A stretch of 64,000 nucleotides of DNA from Cristatella mucedo. Lineage: Eukaryota > Bryozoa > Phylactolaemata > Cristatellidae. The notes under the pieces were generated by a model that saw only the letters and a program-made list of their open reading frames with translations, was not told where the DNA came from and ran no database searches. The position numbers were made by a program, and so were the translations under genes. Location of the stretch: positions 64,001 through 128,000 of the forward strand of contig WPIO01000111.1 in the NCBI GenBank assembly GCA_009760855.2, given 5' to 3'. Within the stretch, counting starts at the first letter, position 1. Each line of letters opens with the position of its first letter. Of the stretch, positions 55,282 through 64,000 are shown piece after piece.

Positions 55282-58200
55282 AATATTGATGACATAACTC
55301 CAAGTAAAAGTATTGCTTCTAGGCTTCATAAGTTTAAATTAGATTTTGTTGGGGCAAGTGAAAAACATGAAAGATATATTCTTAAAGGAAGAGACATTCT
55401 GCAACTGAAATGGATGATTTCTTTAATAGTATAATACCAAGTTATAACAATGTGTTAAAAGAAGTAACAATTAGATTTTCTTCATTTAAATTACAAACAA
55501 AGGTTTCAATTCATTCATATCACAGTCAAACTGACACACATTCACATAGTGTTGTAACAGGTTGGAAGTTAGTTGCAGTTGCTAAAAGATCTGATTATAC
55601 TAATATTATTAAAGACCAATTAAAATCTTTAAAGGAATCAATAGATAAAATGATTGACAAGAATCCAGGTTCTGGTTGGAGGCTAATCGGTGTAAAACGT
55701 CTTGAGATTAATGTTGGTGAATATATTATTAGAGCTGGTTCGTCTTATTTACCACTACCAACTGGTTTAGCAAAGAAGCGCTCCTGTGTTAATATAAAGA
55801 ATAAAGATAAATATTGTGCTTTATGGTGTGTATTAAGATTCCTACATCCTGTAAGTGTACATCCAGAGAGATATATTGATCTAATTAATATATTAAGAAG
55901 TAATTATCTAGGACTAAATGAAGCTCTTTCACAACTTGAATGGCCACTCAAAGTAATCGATGTTTCAAAGCTGGGCAAACTATTTATTGTTAGTATAAAT
56001 GTTTACGAATATAATGACAAATCAGGTGCATATCCTCTAAAAATTGTATCAAGAAAATTAGAGGTTCCAGATAGACATATTAGTCTCCTACTGATAACCA
56101 AATCCGAAAAAGTCATTATGTAATAATAAAGAATTTCAGTGGTCTCTGTAGAACATCTAGTAAAGGAGGATCAGTATTTTATTGCCATAGGTGTATTGAC
56201 AAATTATTTTCAGATGTAGATTTTCATAATCACTTAGATTAATGTAAAGGTCTTAACACTAGTTATTCCAAATTAAAAATGCCTGGTATTGTTGAAAATA
56301 AGAAAACAGGACGAACAAGAGATACTAAACTCTTACGTTTTAGTGACCATGAACAACTTATTAAGTCTCCATACGTTTGTTATGCTGATTTTGAGAGTTT
56401 GAATGTAAAGACATGTGATGTTTGTTATGAAAGTATAGTATCTAAAAATATCAATCCAACTTATTGCAATAGTAAATTAACAACGGGTAAATGTAGTGAT
56501 ACATGTACTAATATATATTACAAGTCCCATGTGGTTCATGTGCTAATATTGTTTATATTAATGGAAATGTTATAGATAGGTTTTTGAACAGAGGGAAAAA
56601 ATTTTTCGAACTACTATTAGAATGTAGAATTATAACTTCTAAGGAATTAAAAAATAAGCTATTAAATCACGTTGAAGCAACTATTATTTTTGATTCTGAT
56701 ATTAATAAGCAATTTAAAGATTCTACAATATGTTGGATTTGTGCAAAAGCATTTAATGATGTAAATGGAAAGTTTAAAGTAAGAGATCATTGCCATTTTC
56801 AGGTAAGTTTAGAAGAGCAGCACATAAACTTTGTAATTCACTCGTTAGATTCAAAATAATTAGCTGGAAACTTCCAATCTTTATTCACAACTTGAAAGGG
56901 TGTGATTCTCATTTGATTTTAAAACGAATGTCACCATTTGGTCTTGATTGTAAGCCTGTTGCACATAATATAGAGAGTTATATTTCAATGCCATTTGAGA
57001 ATTTTGAGTTCAAAGATTCTTTTAATTTTATGATTAATGGTCTAAGTGATATTGTTACTTCATTAAATAAAACAAATTCAAACTTTGACATTATAATTGG
57101 TGTTTTTAAAACATTATATCCAGATATTGATGTTAATGTTCTCAAAGATGCTATAATTGTGCTTATGCGTGCTGACACTGTGCATGCTGCCACTAACCAC
57201 ATTTGCATGCTGACCCTGTGCATATCACCCCTAACCATATTATTCATTTCGTTTATTTTTTTCAAGCATGATTTTACTTACCATTCAATTGCATTTCACT
57301 TTACAGCAAATGTAAAGCGCCTAGAGAGAGATTAAGTTCTCTGAGGGCGCTTTATCAAGTGAATTATTATTATTATTATTATAACAAGAAAATGAGTTTA
57401 TCCTTACGAGTATATGGATTCTTTTGATAAATTCAATGAAAACAAAATTCCAGAGATCAAAGCATTCAATAGTAAACTTACTTTTGATAGAGGTATTACT
57501 ACTGAAGACTGTGAACATGCATTAAATGTATTTAAACTTTTTAACATGAAAGATTTAGTAGATTATCATGATATTTATCTATATGCAGACGTTACACTTC
57601 TTGCTGATTGCTATGAAGCATATCGAAACAGTTTTATTGAATTTTTTAAACTAGATCCTGCTCATTATCTATCTGCATCACATTATGCATGGTCTTGTAC
57701 TTTGTTTTATACCAAATGTACTATAAATTTATTAGGTAAAAACAAAGGAGACTTACAACTATATCAAAAGTTTAAAGAATCAATAAGAGGTGGTGTCTGC
57801 CAAGTAAGTAAAAGACTTTGTAGGGCTAGTGACAATAATCATATTATGTACTGGGATGCAACAGGTTTATATCCAACTATTAGGATGTGGCACTTATCTA
57901 TTTCAGAACCTATTGAAGATGATTTAAGTAATTGGTCACTTGAAAAAATAATGTCACTACCCGAAGATTCTGAAACAGGAATATTTGTCTTGTGTGATTT
58001 AGAGTATCCAAAGGAATTACACGATTTACATACTGATTACTCACTTTGTCCTGAAAGTAGGGTTGTTGATAATTCTGAGTTTTCAAGATACCAACAAAAG
58101 TTTTCATCTGGCCCAAGTACTATACCAAAGTTGATTTGTGATTTTAATAATAAAAATAATTATCTAACACACTACAGGTACTTTCAATTTGTTGTTAGTA

Positions 58201-59171
58201 CAGGTTTGATTCCAACTAAAATACATAAAGTATATAAATTCAATCAAGAACCTTGGGCAAAACCATTCATTGATATATGTGCAGATAAAAAGATTGAATT
58301 TGAACGTAAAGGTGATAGTTTCAAAAGAAATCTGTATTAAGGTTTTATGTGTCAAATCTTTGGAAAGACATGTGAGAACGTAGAAAACAGAACTTGTGTT
58401 AGGTTAGTAAATACAGGGACTGATAAGAGTGATTCATTGTATAATAAACTAATGAGAGATCCTAGACTTAAAGAAATTAGATGCTTTGATAAGAGTCTAG
58501 TTGGTTTCGAACATTCAAGAAAGACTACACTTCTAAACAAACCAATGTTTATAGGCGTTGCAATTCTTGATCTATCAAAATTACATATGCAAAGGTTTTA
58601 CTATGACACTTTGAAGACTAAGTTTAATGATAGATTAAGTTTATTATACACTGATACTGATTCATTAGTTGTTGATATTAAAAGTGAAAACTTTGAGAAA
58701 GAGATGTTTGATATTAAAGATTGGTTTCATAAAGACGAGTTTGGTAAATTCAAAGATGAGATGGATGGGGCAAAGATTGATGAATTCATTGCTTTAAGAC
58801 CAAAAGTATATTCTGCTTCTTCTATTAGACCAATTATGAAAGCAAAGGGTGTTCCAAAAGAAGTAATTAGGAATTCAAAGATAACACATAGTGAATACAT
58901 TCAATGTCTGTCTAGAGCAAATGAAATTTACAGTGCTGATCTTGATGCCAAAGACTTTGATGAGATACTTGATAGAGATTTCTACCGCATGACACAAAGT
59001 AAACACAATATTATTACAAAGAAACTTAAAAAAAGAGCACTGTCAGCATTTGAATCAAAGCGTTACTGGTTAGATTGTGGTTGCTGTAGTTATGCATACG
59101 GTCATTATAGAATAGAAGAGAGCGCTGGAAAATGTATTAAATGTTTTTCTAATACTAGTATAAATGCCTAA
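55265..59171 (+). pseudogene. polB: protein-primed family B DNA polymerase, broken (copy 2)
   Basis: Same order of landmarks as copy 1. Open pieces: 55410-56123, 56279-56575 ('CYADFESL'), 56584-56859, 56790-57160, 57414-58340 and 58347-59171 ('YTDTDSL'). Palm motif A reads 'YWDATGLYP', with Gly replacing the usual Ser. Lesions shared with copy 1: the frameshift near 55408, the one near 56530 and TAA 58338-58340. Private lesions: a frameshift near 56118, a stop near 56241, a 1-bp loss near 56800 and a LINE insertion at 57157. From 58347 on it is intact where copy 1 is broken. Confidence 0.9.
57157..57384 (+). mobile_element. LINE-A 3' fragment inserted in the polymerase
   Basis: Copy 1 reads 'gatgctataacaagaaaagg' at this site; copy 2 reads 'gatgctataa', then 228 bp of LINE-A 3' UTR and terminus with (ATT)n, then 'caagaaaa'. 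'ATAA' at both edges may be a short target duplication. Closest in sequence to the termini at 12.2-12.4 and 15.7-15.95 kb. Confidence 0.9.
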
Positions 59172-59331
59172 ACGAAAGATTGAAAGCGAAAAGGAAGAAG
59201 AAGTTGTGACTAAAATAAAACCTTTTGATACTGAAAGAGAATGGGGAGAACCAAGAGCAAAATGGTTTGGAGAAAAAGAAGTCAAACCAATTAAGAAATT
59301 TTTATTAACAAAAATCATTTCATTATTATAG
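59164..59331 (+). CDS. 55-aa charged small protein (copy 2)
   Basis: Intact orthologue of 23324-23491, with 'EEPRAKWFGEKEVKPIKK' unchanged and a few substitutions near the end ('FLLTKIISLL'). The ATG overlaps the last codons of the polymerase frame. Confidence 0.6.
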   Translation: MPKRKIESEKEEEVVTKIKPFDTEREWGEPRAKWFGEKEVKPIKKFLLTKIISLL

Positions 59332-59333
59332 AA

Positions 59334-59594
59334 ATGGAAAACGAAAATCCAGAGTTTTTAAAAGTTGAAGAAAGCTCAATGGATATAAGTATTTCAGATA
59401 TGGAGTCAATATCAGATACAGAATTCTAAGATCCTGATTAAATACCTGAATCCGAATCCGAATCAGAATCAGAATCAGAATCCGAATCCGAATCTGGGTT
59501 TGAGTCTGCTGAAGATGACTTTACTTTTTACACTGAAGCTAATGATATACCTCTATTTCGAAGTGATTATTTAAATGAAGAAAATGAATTATAA
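59334..59594 (+). pseudogene. acidic small protein, broken (copy 2)
   Basis: Starts MENENPEFLKVEESSMDISI. Stops at 'gaattctaag' (about 59427) and 'gattaaatac' interrupt it. The downstream part is an expanded Glu-Ser dipeptide tract (GAATCC/GAATCA units at about 59449-59500), longer than in copy 1, and the frame ends at about 59594. Confidence 0.5.
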
Positions 59595-59616
59595 AAATAT
59601 TTATACTTATATAGAA

Positions 59617-60003
59617 ATGGACGTCTCGAGAATTCTAAGCTGTGAACAATCCAGAGATATGGCTGTAAAGATCTGTCTTCAAAAACTAAAAAGAAATGAT
59701 CAACGTATAATTAGACACTCTCTTGATAAACTTATTCCAGATTTAGATAGTTCATTTGTTAGAGTTCCTATAGAAATCTGTGAAGCTTCTGATAAACTAA
59801 TGGATTGTAGAGGTAAGATAAATGAAATGCTTGAAGAAGCATCTAAGAAATCAAACCCCCCCCCAAAAAACAAGGAGTACAAATTAATTAACTATATTAA
59901 AACAATTCTTAAACCTTATATAGGAAAATATGGATCAACAAGTTTCAAGAATTCTTTGTTGCGAATATGGTGTATGAATTGCAAACAGGTTTTGTGGTTT
60001 TGA
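59617..60003 (+). CDS. small-paralogue family member 1 (copy 2)
   Basis: Open where copy 1 has a stop: 'MDVSRILSCEQSRDMAVKIC', 'LDSSFVRVPIEICEASDKLM'. After 'MLEEASKKS' the frame passes through a run of nine C and six A residues and then reads out of frame across the next gene, so the native C-terminus is probably near 59850. The ATG follows 'cttatatagaa'. Confidence 0.6.
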   Translation: MDVSRILSCEQSRDMAVKICLQKLKRNDQRIIRHSLDKLIPDLDSSFVRVPIEICEASDKLMDCRGKINEMLEEASKKSNPPPKNKEYKLINYIKTILKPYIGKYGSTSFKNSLLRIWCMNCKQVLWF

Positions 60004-60184
60004 AGATGACACCCCCTATATCCCTTCAGATCTTTATAAGTATATCTTTATACTACCTGCACCAAAAATTTGGGTTCTTTTAGATGTTTGTGATGCATAT
60101 GATAAAATGAAAAAGAAAGAAAGAAAATATACTTCAGCATTTGATAAATTTTATCAAATATTTGATGTAAAAACAAAAAACTAA
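59930..60184 (+). pseudogene. small-paralogue family member 5, one nonsense codon (copy 2)
   Basis: 'MDQQVSRILCCEYGV' is followed by a TGA, then the frame continues to 'WVLLDVCDAYDKMKKKERKY'. Orthologue of 25611-25868. Members 2-4 of copy 1 are absent between 59850 and 59930. Confidence 0.7.
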
Positions 60185-60248
60185 TCACTTTTACATATAA
60201 GTAATTTTCTTTTTTTATATTGAATAATTTATAAGTATATTGTAGTAA

Positions 60249-60497
60249 ATGGAAGATGAGATTGATAAGATACTTGAGTGTTATTATTCAATGACTATAC
60301 TTTTTTTGATATTAAAAATGTCTAGTTATCCTCATGGTAATTATAGCGATTATAGTTTTAGAAGATTTTATAATGCTATGAAAGAACTAGATAGAAAAAC
60401 TATTGATGGCCTTTTAGAGATCTGTAATGCTTCTAATAAGATGAGAGAAGCTTGTACAAAATTAAAAGGGTGTACTTCTTTTCCATTTCCATTTTAA
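60249..60497 (+). CDS. small-paralogue family member, copy-2 specific (82 aa)
   Basis: 'MEDEIDKILECYYSMTILFL', 'MKELDRKTIDGLLEICNASN'. It keeps the family spacing ('KIL.C' ... 'LLEICNASN') and is nearest to 25324-25590, but lies in a different position, downstream of member 5. Copy 1 has nothing between 25868 and 25910. Confidence 0.6.
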   Translation: MEDEIDKILECYYSMTILFLILKMSSYPHGNYSDYSFRRFYNAMKELDRKTIDGLLEICNASNKMREACTKLKGCTSFPFPF

Positions 60498-60553
60498 TTA
60501 TTGATATTGAAAAAAAACTTTTTAATTTATATTTTTTTATTATTATATAGGAA

Positions 60554-61022
60554 ATGCAGAACGACGTTACAGATCCCAATCTTGCTACTAGTGCTACTCT
60601 CCTTAAGTCTTACGTTAATTATCTTGTTAGGTCAAGAATGACTGCGTATGATTCCCAAACACTTGATTCAGATATTTCAGTCATGACTGACAATTCGGTT
60701 AATAAGTTCTATCTCGATGAATGTGATATCGAAGCTCAAAAGATTATAACTGCCGGCTTAACTGATGTAACAGCAAATCTTGAATCTACTGTTAGGTCTA
60801 AAGTAGACGCACTTCTTCACGATCCTTCTGAGATCTCTAGCTATACAACATGGATTGCATCTCAACTTACAACACTCTAAACAGTTATTTCACGAGTTTC
60901 AGGAGTTAAACCAGACATCTCTGGAATCGTTAAAGACGAGTGTTAGGCAGTTCTTCCTGATCTATCTGATGGTGTTAGCAAGACAAAAGGCAACTGCTGC
61001 AGCTTTAGAAGCACAATCAGCA
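60554..61022 (+). pseudogene. 155-aa protein homologue, broken (copy 2)
   Basis: Open to a TAA at 60878-60880 ('ASQLTTL' then stop), with another stop at 'gagtgttaggcag' and a 1-bp shift near 60975. Orthologue of 25910-26377. The ATG follows 'attatataggaa'. Confidence 0.75.
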
Positions 61023-61062
61023 TAATTAATTTAATTAAAACAAAAATAAACATTATATAAAA

Positions 61063-61452
61063 ATGGGTATTGAAACAAGGAGTAGGGATTGCCTTAATGA
61101 AGTTCAAGGTCAACAGCATTCAAATTGTAAGATTTGTTCATATCCTATGGGTAGAATTGAAGACATTAGATCAACATTACTAAACGCTGTTAAGCTAGTT
61201 ATTGAATACAAGGCTTTAAGAATCAATCACTCTGAACCAGAAATCGCTAACATATTTACTAAGGTTAGAGATGGGTCAATCTTTGAAGAGTTTCTCAATG
61301 ACTTAAAAATAGAAAAAATAAGTGAAATTAAATCAGAAGCTTACTCTAAAAAAATAGAACTAACAAAACAAATAAAAAAAGAAATAGATCAAGGAAAAGA
61401 CTTTGAACCTCCGGAAGAGTTGATTGAAGAGACTATGGATTGGTGGATCTAA
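61063..61452 (+). CDS. 129-aa CxxC protein (copy 2, intact)
   Basis: 'MGIETRSRDCLNEVQGQQHS' then C22/C25 in 'NCKICSYPMGRI', an amphipathic middle and a Lys/Glu-rich C-terminus ending 'EETMDWWI'. A single CxxC pair with nearby His19 could bind a metal only as a partial or dimeric site; this is not established. No family recognised. The ATG follows 'cattatataaaa'. It ends 27 bp before the next gene. Confidence 0.65.
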   Translation: MGIETRSRDCLNEVQGQQHSNCKICSYPMGRIEDIRSTLLNAVKLVIEYKALRINHSEPEIANIFTKVRDGSIFEEFLNDLKIEKISEIKSEAYSKKIELTKQIKKEIDQGKDFEPPEELIEETMDWWI

Positions 61453-61479
61453 AAAAATATTTACAAAGATATAGAAAAA

Positions 61480-61878
61480 ATGCCAGATTTGAGAAAAGAT
61501 TTTGCTGTTAAAAAATATGAAGAGACTCTTAAATTTAATAACAAAATTAGGGGATGCCTAATAAAATTAACAAGAGCTAGATATGTAACTAAATTTATAA
61601 ATATAGTAATAGCATTAGGAGTAACTGTTTCAAGTACTTATATTCAAGTTTTACCATCTATTAGCCATGCTGTAACTTTCTTTTCAGCTCTATCTGTAAT
61701 TTTTGTGTCAGTTGATGGTGTGCTTACAGAAATAGACAAACGTAAAAGGAATGCTTTAAATTCTAATTATCAAATTATCTCAAAGATTAGTAACGCTTTA
61801 TCTGATGACGAGATTACAAAAGAAGAGTTTGAAGGACTTGTATTGGGGAACTCACAAACTGAAATTAATGTTGGTTGA
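61480..61878 (+). CDS. two-helix membrane protein, 132 aa (copy 2, intact)
   Basis: A basic cytosolic-type N-terminus (residues 1-38) precedes two hydrophobic segments, about 39-58 ('FINIVIALGVTVSSTYIQVL') and 61-78 ('ISHAVTFFSALSVIFVSV'), then a charged helical C-terminus (about 84-132). Hairpin topology with both ends on the same side is likely. No family is assigned. The ATG follows 'gatatagaaaaa'. Its 3' end overlaps the convergent integrase remnant by 14 bp. Confidence 0.7.
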   Translation: MPDLRKDFAVKKYEETLKFNNKIRGCLIKLTRARYVTKFINIVIALGVTVSSTYIQVLPSISHAVTFFSALSVIFVSVDGVLTEIDKRKRNALNSNYQIISKISNALSDDEITKEEFEGLVLGNSQTEINVG

Positions 61879-62253
61879 TAACTTGTAAGTCCTCTCTAAC
61901 AAAACTTCTCTTAACATCATTTACGAAATATCTAGTCAGTTGTTCTCTTAATACCATTATTCTAAGAATAGTATGTTTAGTTAAACTCCATATTGGGTCT
62001 GTGGCTCTTCTTCTTTCCTCATCTTCTCCCTCACCCGGTTCTAACAAATACCTAACGGGTGTGTTAAGTTTTAATAGCTTTTCGCCATGGTATTTTGGTT
62101 TCTTTAGTCCTACCTCTTCTTTTTTTATTGCCTTTGCAGGTTCTTCACCAATCATTCTTGTAACACTATTATTTAGATACTCAATGATCTTTGGTAGATT
62201 ATCAACCCACTCTTTATTTCTAGTATAATCTCCTTTATTAATACTTTCTAATC
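61865..62253 (-). pseudogene. integrase C-terminal fragment (copy 2)
   Basis: Same C-terminal region as 27232-27630 ('ATDPIWSLTKHTILRIMVLR'), cut at about 62253, where copy-1 similarity stops. No catalytic residue remains. Confidence 0.8.
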
Positions 62254-64000
62254 ATTCTCGCCTCCTGACATAGAGCGCTCTAACGTGCGTTCTTGTTCGT
62301 TGCAGAATTCTTCCGAAAACCGAAGTTCTTGCGAACATCGTATACGGAAACGATACAGCTAAGACCTGTTTAAAGTTATTCTGATTGTTATTTGACCGTA
62401 GCGCGTAAGAAATTACGTGCCTATGGACCTCTAAACGCTTATCGCTTCGGGCTGCTGGGTCTCCCACGCCGGTGGCTGCCTAGCTACTCAGGCGTCTAGT
62501 AACCTGCATGTTAGTTATGATCGTCAGCAGCTGTTATCGCTTCGTCATCGCATATCAAATGCATTCCTAGATATTAATGTTGTTGCTAAGATTCATGAAC
62601 TATGCATTAACAAAAGAAAAGCGCCCCGTAGCCGCCGCGGTGGCCGGAACCGCCAGCTCCGACGCCGCTCGTTGGGTGGAACCTGCAAGCTGAGTACCAG
62701 CTCGTTCGGTATTACTAGCATTGTCTCGAACCGCTCAGCACGCTCCCCCACATGCGTCACTGTAAATTCCTCAAACTTCGTGGTCATCAAGCCTGTTGTA
62801 ACCCCATCGGCCAGACTTAACACTTGCCTTTGGAATCCTCGCTCAATGTGCAATAAACCTCTAGTAATAAGCGACCTTATTTCTGAAAATGGTATCGACC
62901 TGCTCGCCCTAACTGAAACTTGGCTGAAATCGATAAACTGTCCGACAATTAAAGACGCAACTCCATCTGGTTTCTCGTTCTTTCACACCCCTACATCAAT
63001 CAAAACTGGAGGTGGAGTTGCTATTGTCGTGCGCTCGAAATTCAACTTCAAGCCATTTGCAGTACCCTCGAAGCAGTCTTTTGAATCAATTGTCTTGGTC
63101 TCACCCGAAAACAAGCTACCGATAGTGGCAGTAGTCTATCGCCCACCAGGTACCAAATCCTCCTTTATCTCAGATTTCTCCGATCTCATTTCGATTTTGT
63201 GTGCAAGAAATCGATCCTTCCTCGTTATGGGTGATTTCAACGTTCACTTTGATAACTTATCTGACGCTTTCAGCATCGAATTTCGTGCATTGACTGACTC
63301 ATTGTCTCTTGTGGCTCATGTGCATGGCCCTTCCCACATCAAGGGTCACACACTCGACCAGATTTTCTCATACCACTGCACTTTGTCATCACCAATTATT
63401 ACCAAATCATGCTTATCTGACCACATGCAGATCTCATTCAATCTACAGTGTTTGCCCACATCCTCCTCTAAAATAACCTGTGAATCGCGAAACCTCAAGA
63501 CCCTTGACATCGATGCTGTCAGTGCGAGAATATCTGCTTCACCTCTGCTGCTCAATCCTCCCTCCGATCTGTCATCATTGGAAGATAGCTTCAACACGAA
63601 ACTAGCTGACACGCTAGACGAGTTTGTCCCTCTGACAAAGCGCACTGTGCGCCCCCGCCCAGACGGCCTATGGTTTACCGCAGACATTAAACTAGCCAAG
63701 TCTACTAAACGAAAGCTTGAAAAAGCATACAAAAGATCCGGACTAACTGTCCATTGACAGGCAGATGAAGACTACTGTAGGTCGTACCAATCGATCCTAG
63801 CAAAGGCTAAGTCTAGTTTTTAAGAAAACATTGTTGAATCACAGATGCACAATCCAAAAATGCTGATGTCGACAATAAACCATCTCCTCAACCGTTCCCA
63901 GATTAGCTCCTTACCTGATGATCCTAATGATGATCTAGCCGATCGCTTCTCTCGATTCTTTGTGCAGAAGATAGACAAGATCAGGAATCCATCCCTGCGA
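62254..64000 (+). mobile_element. LINE-A 5' part, running off the window
   Basis: Non-coding or decayed 5' sequence (62254-62600) leads into the endonuclease frame 62672-63757 and onward to 'cagaagatagacaagatcag' at the window end. It keeps the region deleted in the copy at 5870-8716. Its 5' sequence begins where virus-like copy 2 ends. Confidence 0.85.
62672..63757 (+). pseudogene. LINE-A endonuclease domain
   Basis: 361-aa frame with 'NPRSMCNK', 'LLALTETWL' (catalytic Glu kept), 'GGGVAIVVR', 'VVYRPPG', 'VMGDFNVH' and 'SCLSDHMQISF'. It ends at TGA 63755-63757 ('ctgtccattgacaggc'), where the copy at 6950 has CGA, so a point mutation truncates ORF2 before RT. Confidence 0.88.

Larger units (their letters stand above)
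55253..62253 (+). mobile_element. Polinton/adintovirus-like element, truncated copy 2
   Basis: It aligns with copy 1 from 19648 to about 27630. It lacks the left terminal repeat, the first ~10 codons of the polymerase, most of the integrase and the whole structural half. Divergence from copy 1 is a few percent by eye. It contains a LINE-A insertion at 57157-57384. Its right edge is directly followed by the 5' region of a LINE-A. Confidence 0.9.

Noticed and set aside
55253-62253. Independent second infection or integration of the virus-like element
   Set aside because: Shared lesions in the polymerase and missing terminal repeats fit descent from the same broken ancestor better.

Overview
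The window is nuclear DNA of an animal, most likely an invertebrate; I cannot name the species. It is dominated by nested transposable elements. The most abundant is an L2/CR1-clade LINE (here 'LINE-A') with an AP-endonuclease and reverse transcriptase and a 3' end closing in (ATT)n. A second related LINE ('LINE-B') ends in (ACATT)n. There are also tRNA-derived SINEs, an LTR-element 5' end with a related solo LTR, and a SPIN-like hAT MITE with its 8-bp target duplication. The only confident intact cellular-type coding region is a five-finger C2H2 zinc-finger ORF at 12591-13052.

The most interesting object is an AT-rich, virus-like Polinton/adintovirus-type element at 19446-32602, bounded by ~115-bp terminal inverted repeats. 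Its left half reads rightwards: a broken protein-primed family B DNA polymerase, two tiny ORFs, a tandem array of small paralogous proteins of unknown function, a 155-aa protein, a CxxC protein and a two-helix membrane protein. Its right half reads leftwards: an integrase remnant, a fibre-like protein with phage tail-fibre repeats, a YqaJ/lambda-exonuclease-like nuclease, a double-jelly-roll major capsid protein split into two overlapping ORFs, a coiled-coil protein and a possible minor capsid protein. The halves converge with a 14-bp overlap. I see no packaging ATPase or maturation protease. Many ORFs start a few bases after a TATATAG-like motif, and each terminal repeat is itself a dyad-symmetric array of a 9-bp box.

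A second, truncated copy lies at 55253-62253. It carries only the polymerase-to-integrase half, has no terminal repeats, and is interrupted by a LINE-A 3' fragment. The copies share several polymerase-breaking lesions and have further private ones. Their small-gene arrays differ in gene content.

A third theme is a repeated GC-rich unit carrying a long coiled-coil ORF. One copy (minus strand, 35678-39355) runs into a ~1.5-kb GGC/GTC/GAC/AGC triplet array. A degenerate copy lies on the plus strand at 52329-53756. Their upstream regions (39.4-40.2 kb and 51.5-52.3 kb) are also homologous in opposite orientation.

Layout: 0-5 kb, LTR, SINE, SPIN and LINE fragments; 5-19 kb, LINE-rich with the zinc-finger ORF; 19.4-32.6 kb, the virus-like element; 32.6-40.2 kb, the GC-rich repeat unit; 40-54 kb, LINE/SINE/LTR debris and the second coiled-coil copy; 54.6-55 kb, a fold-back SINE pair; 55.2-62.3 kb, the truncated virus-like copy; 62.3-64 kb, the 5' part of a LINE-A that runs off the window.
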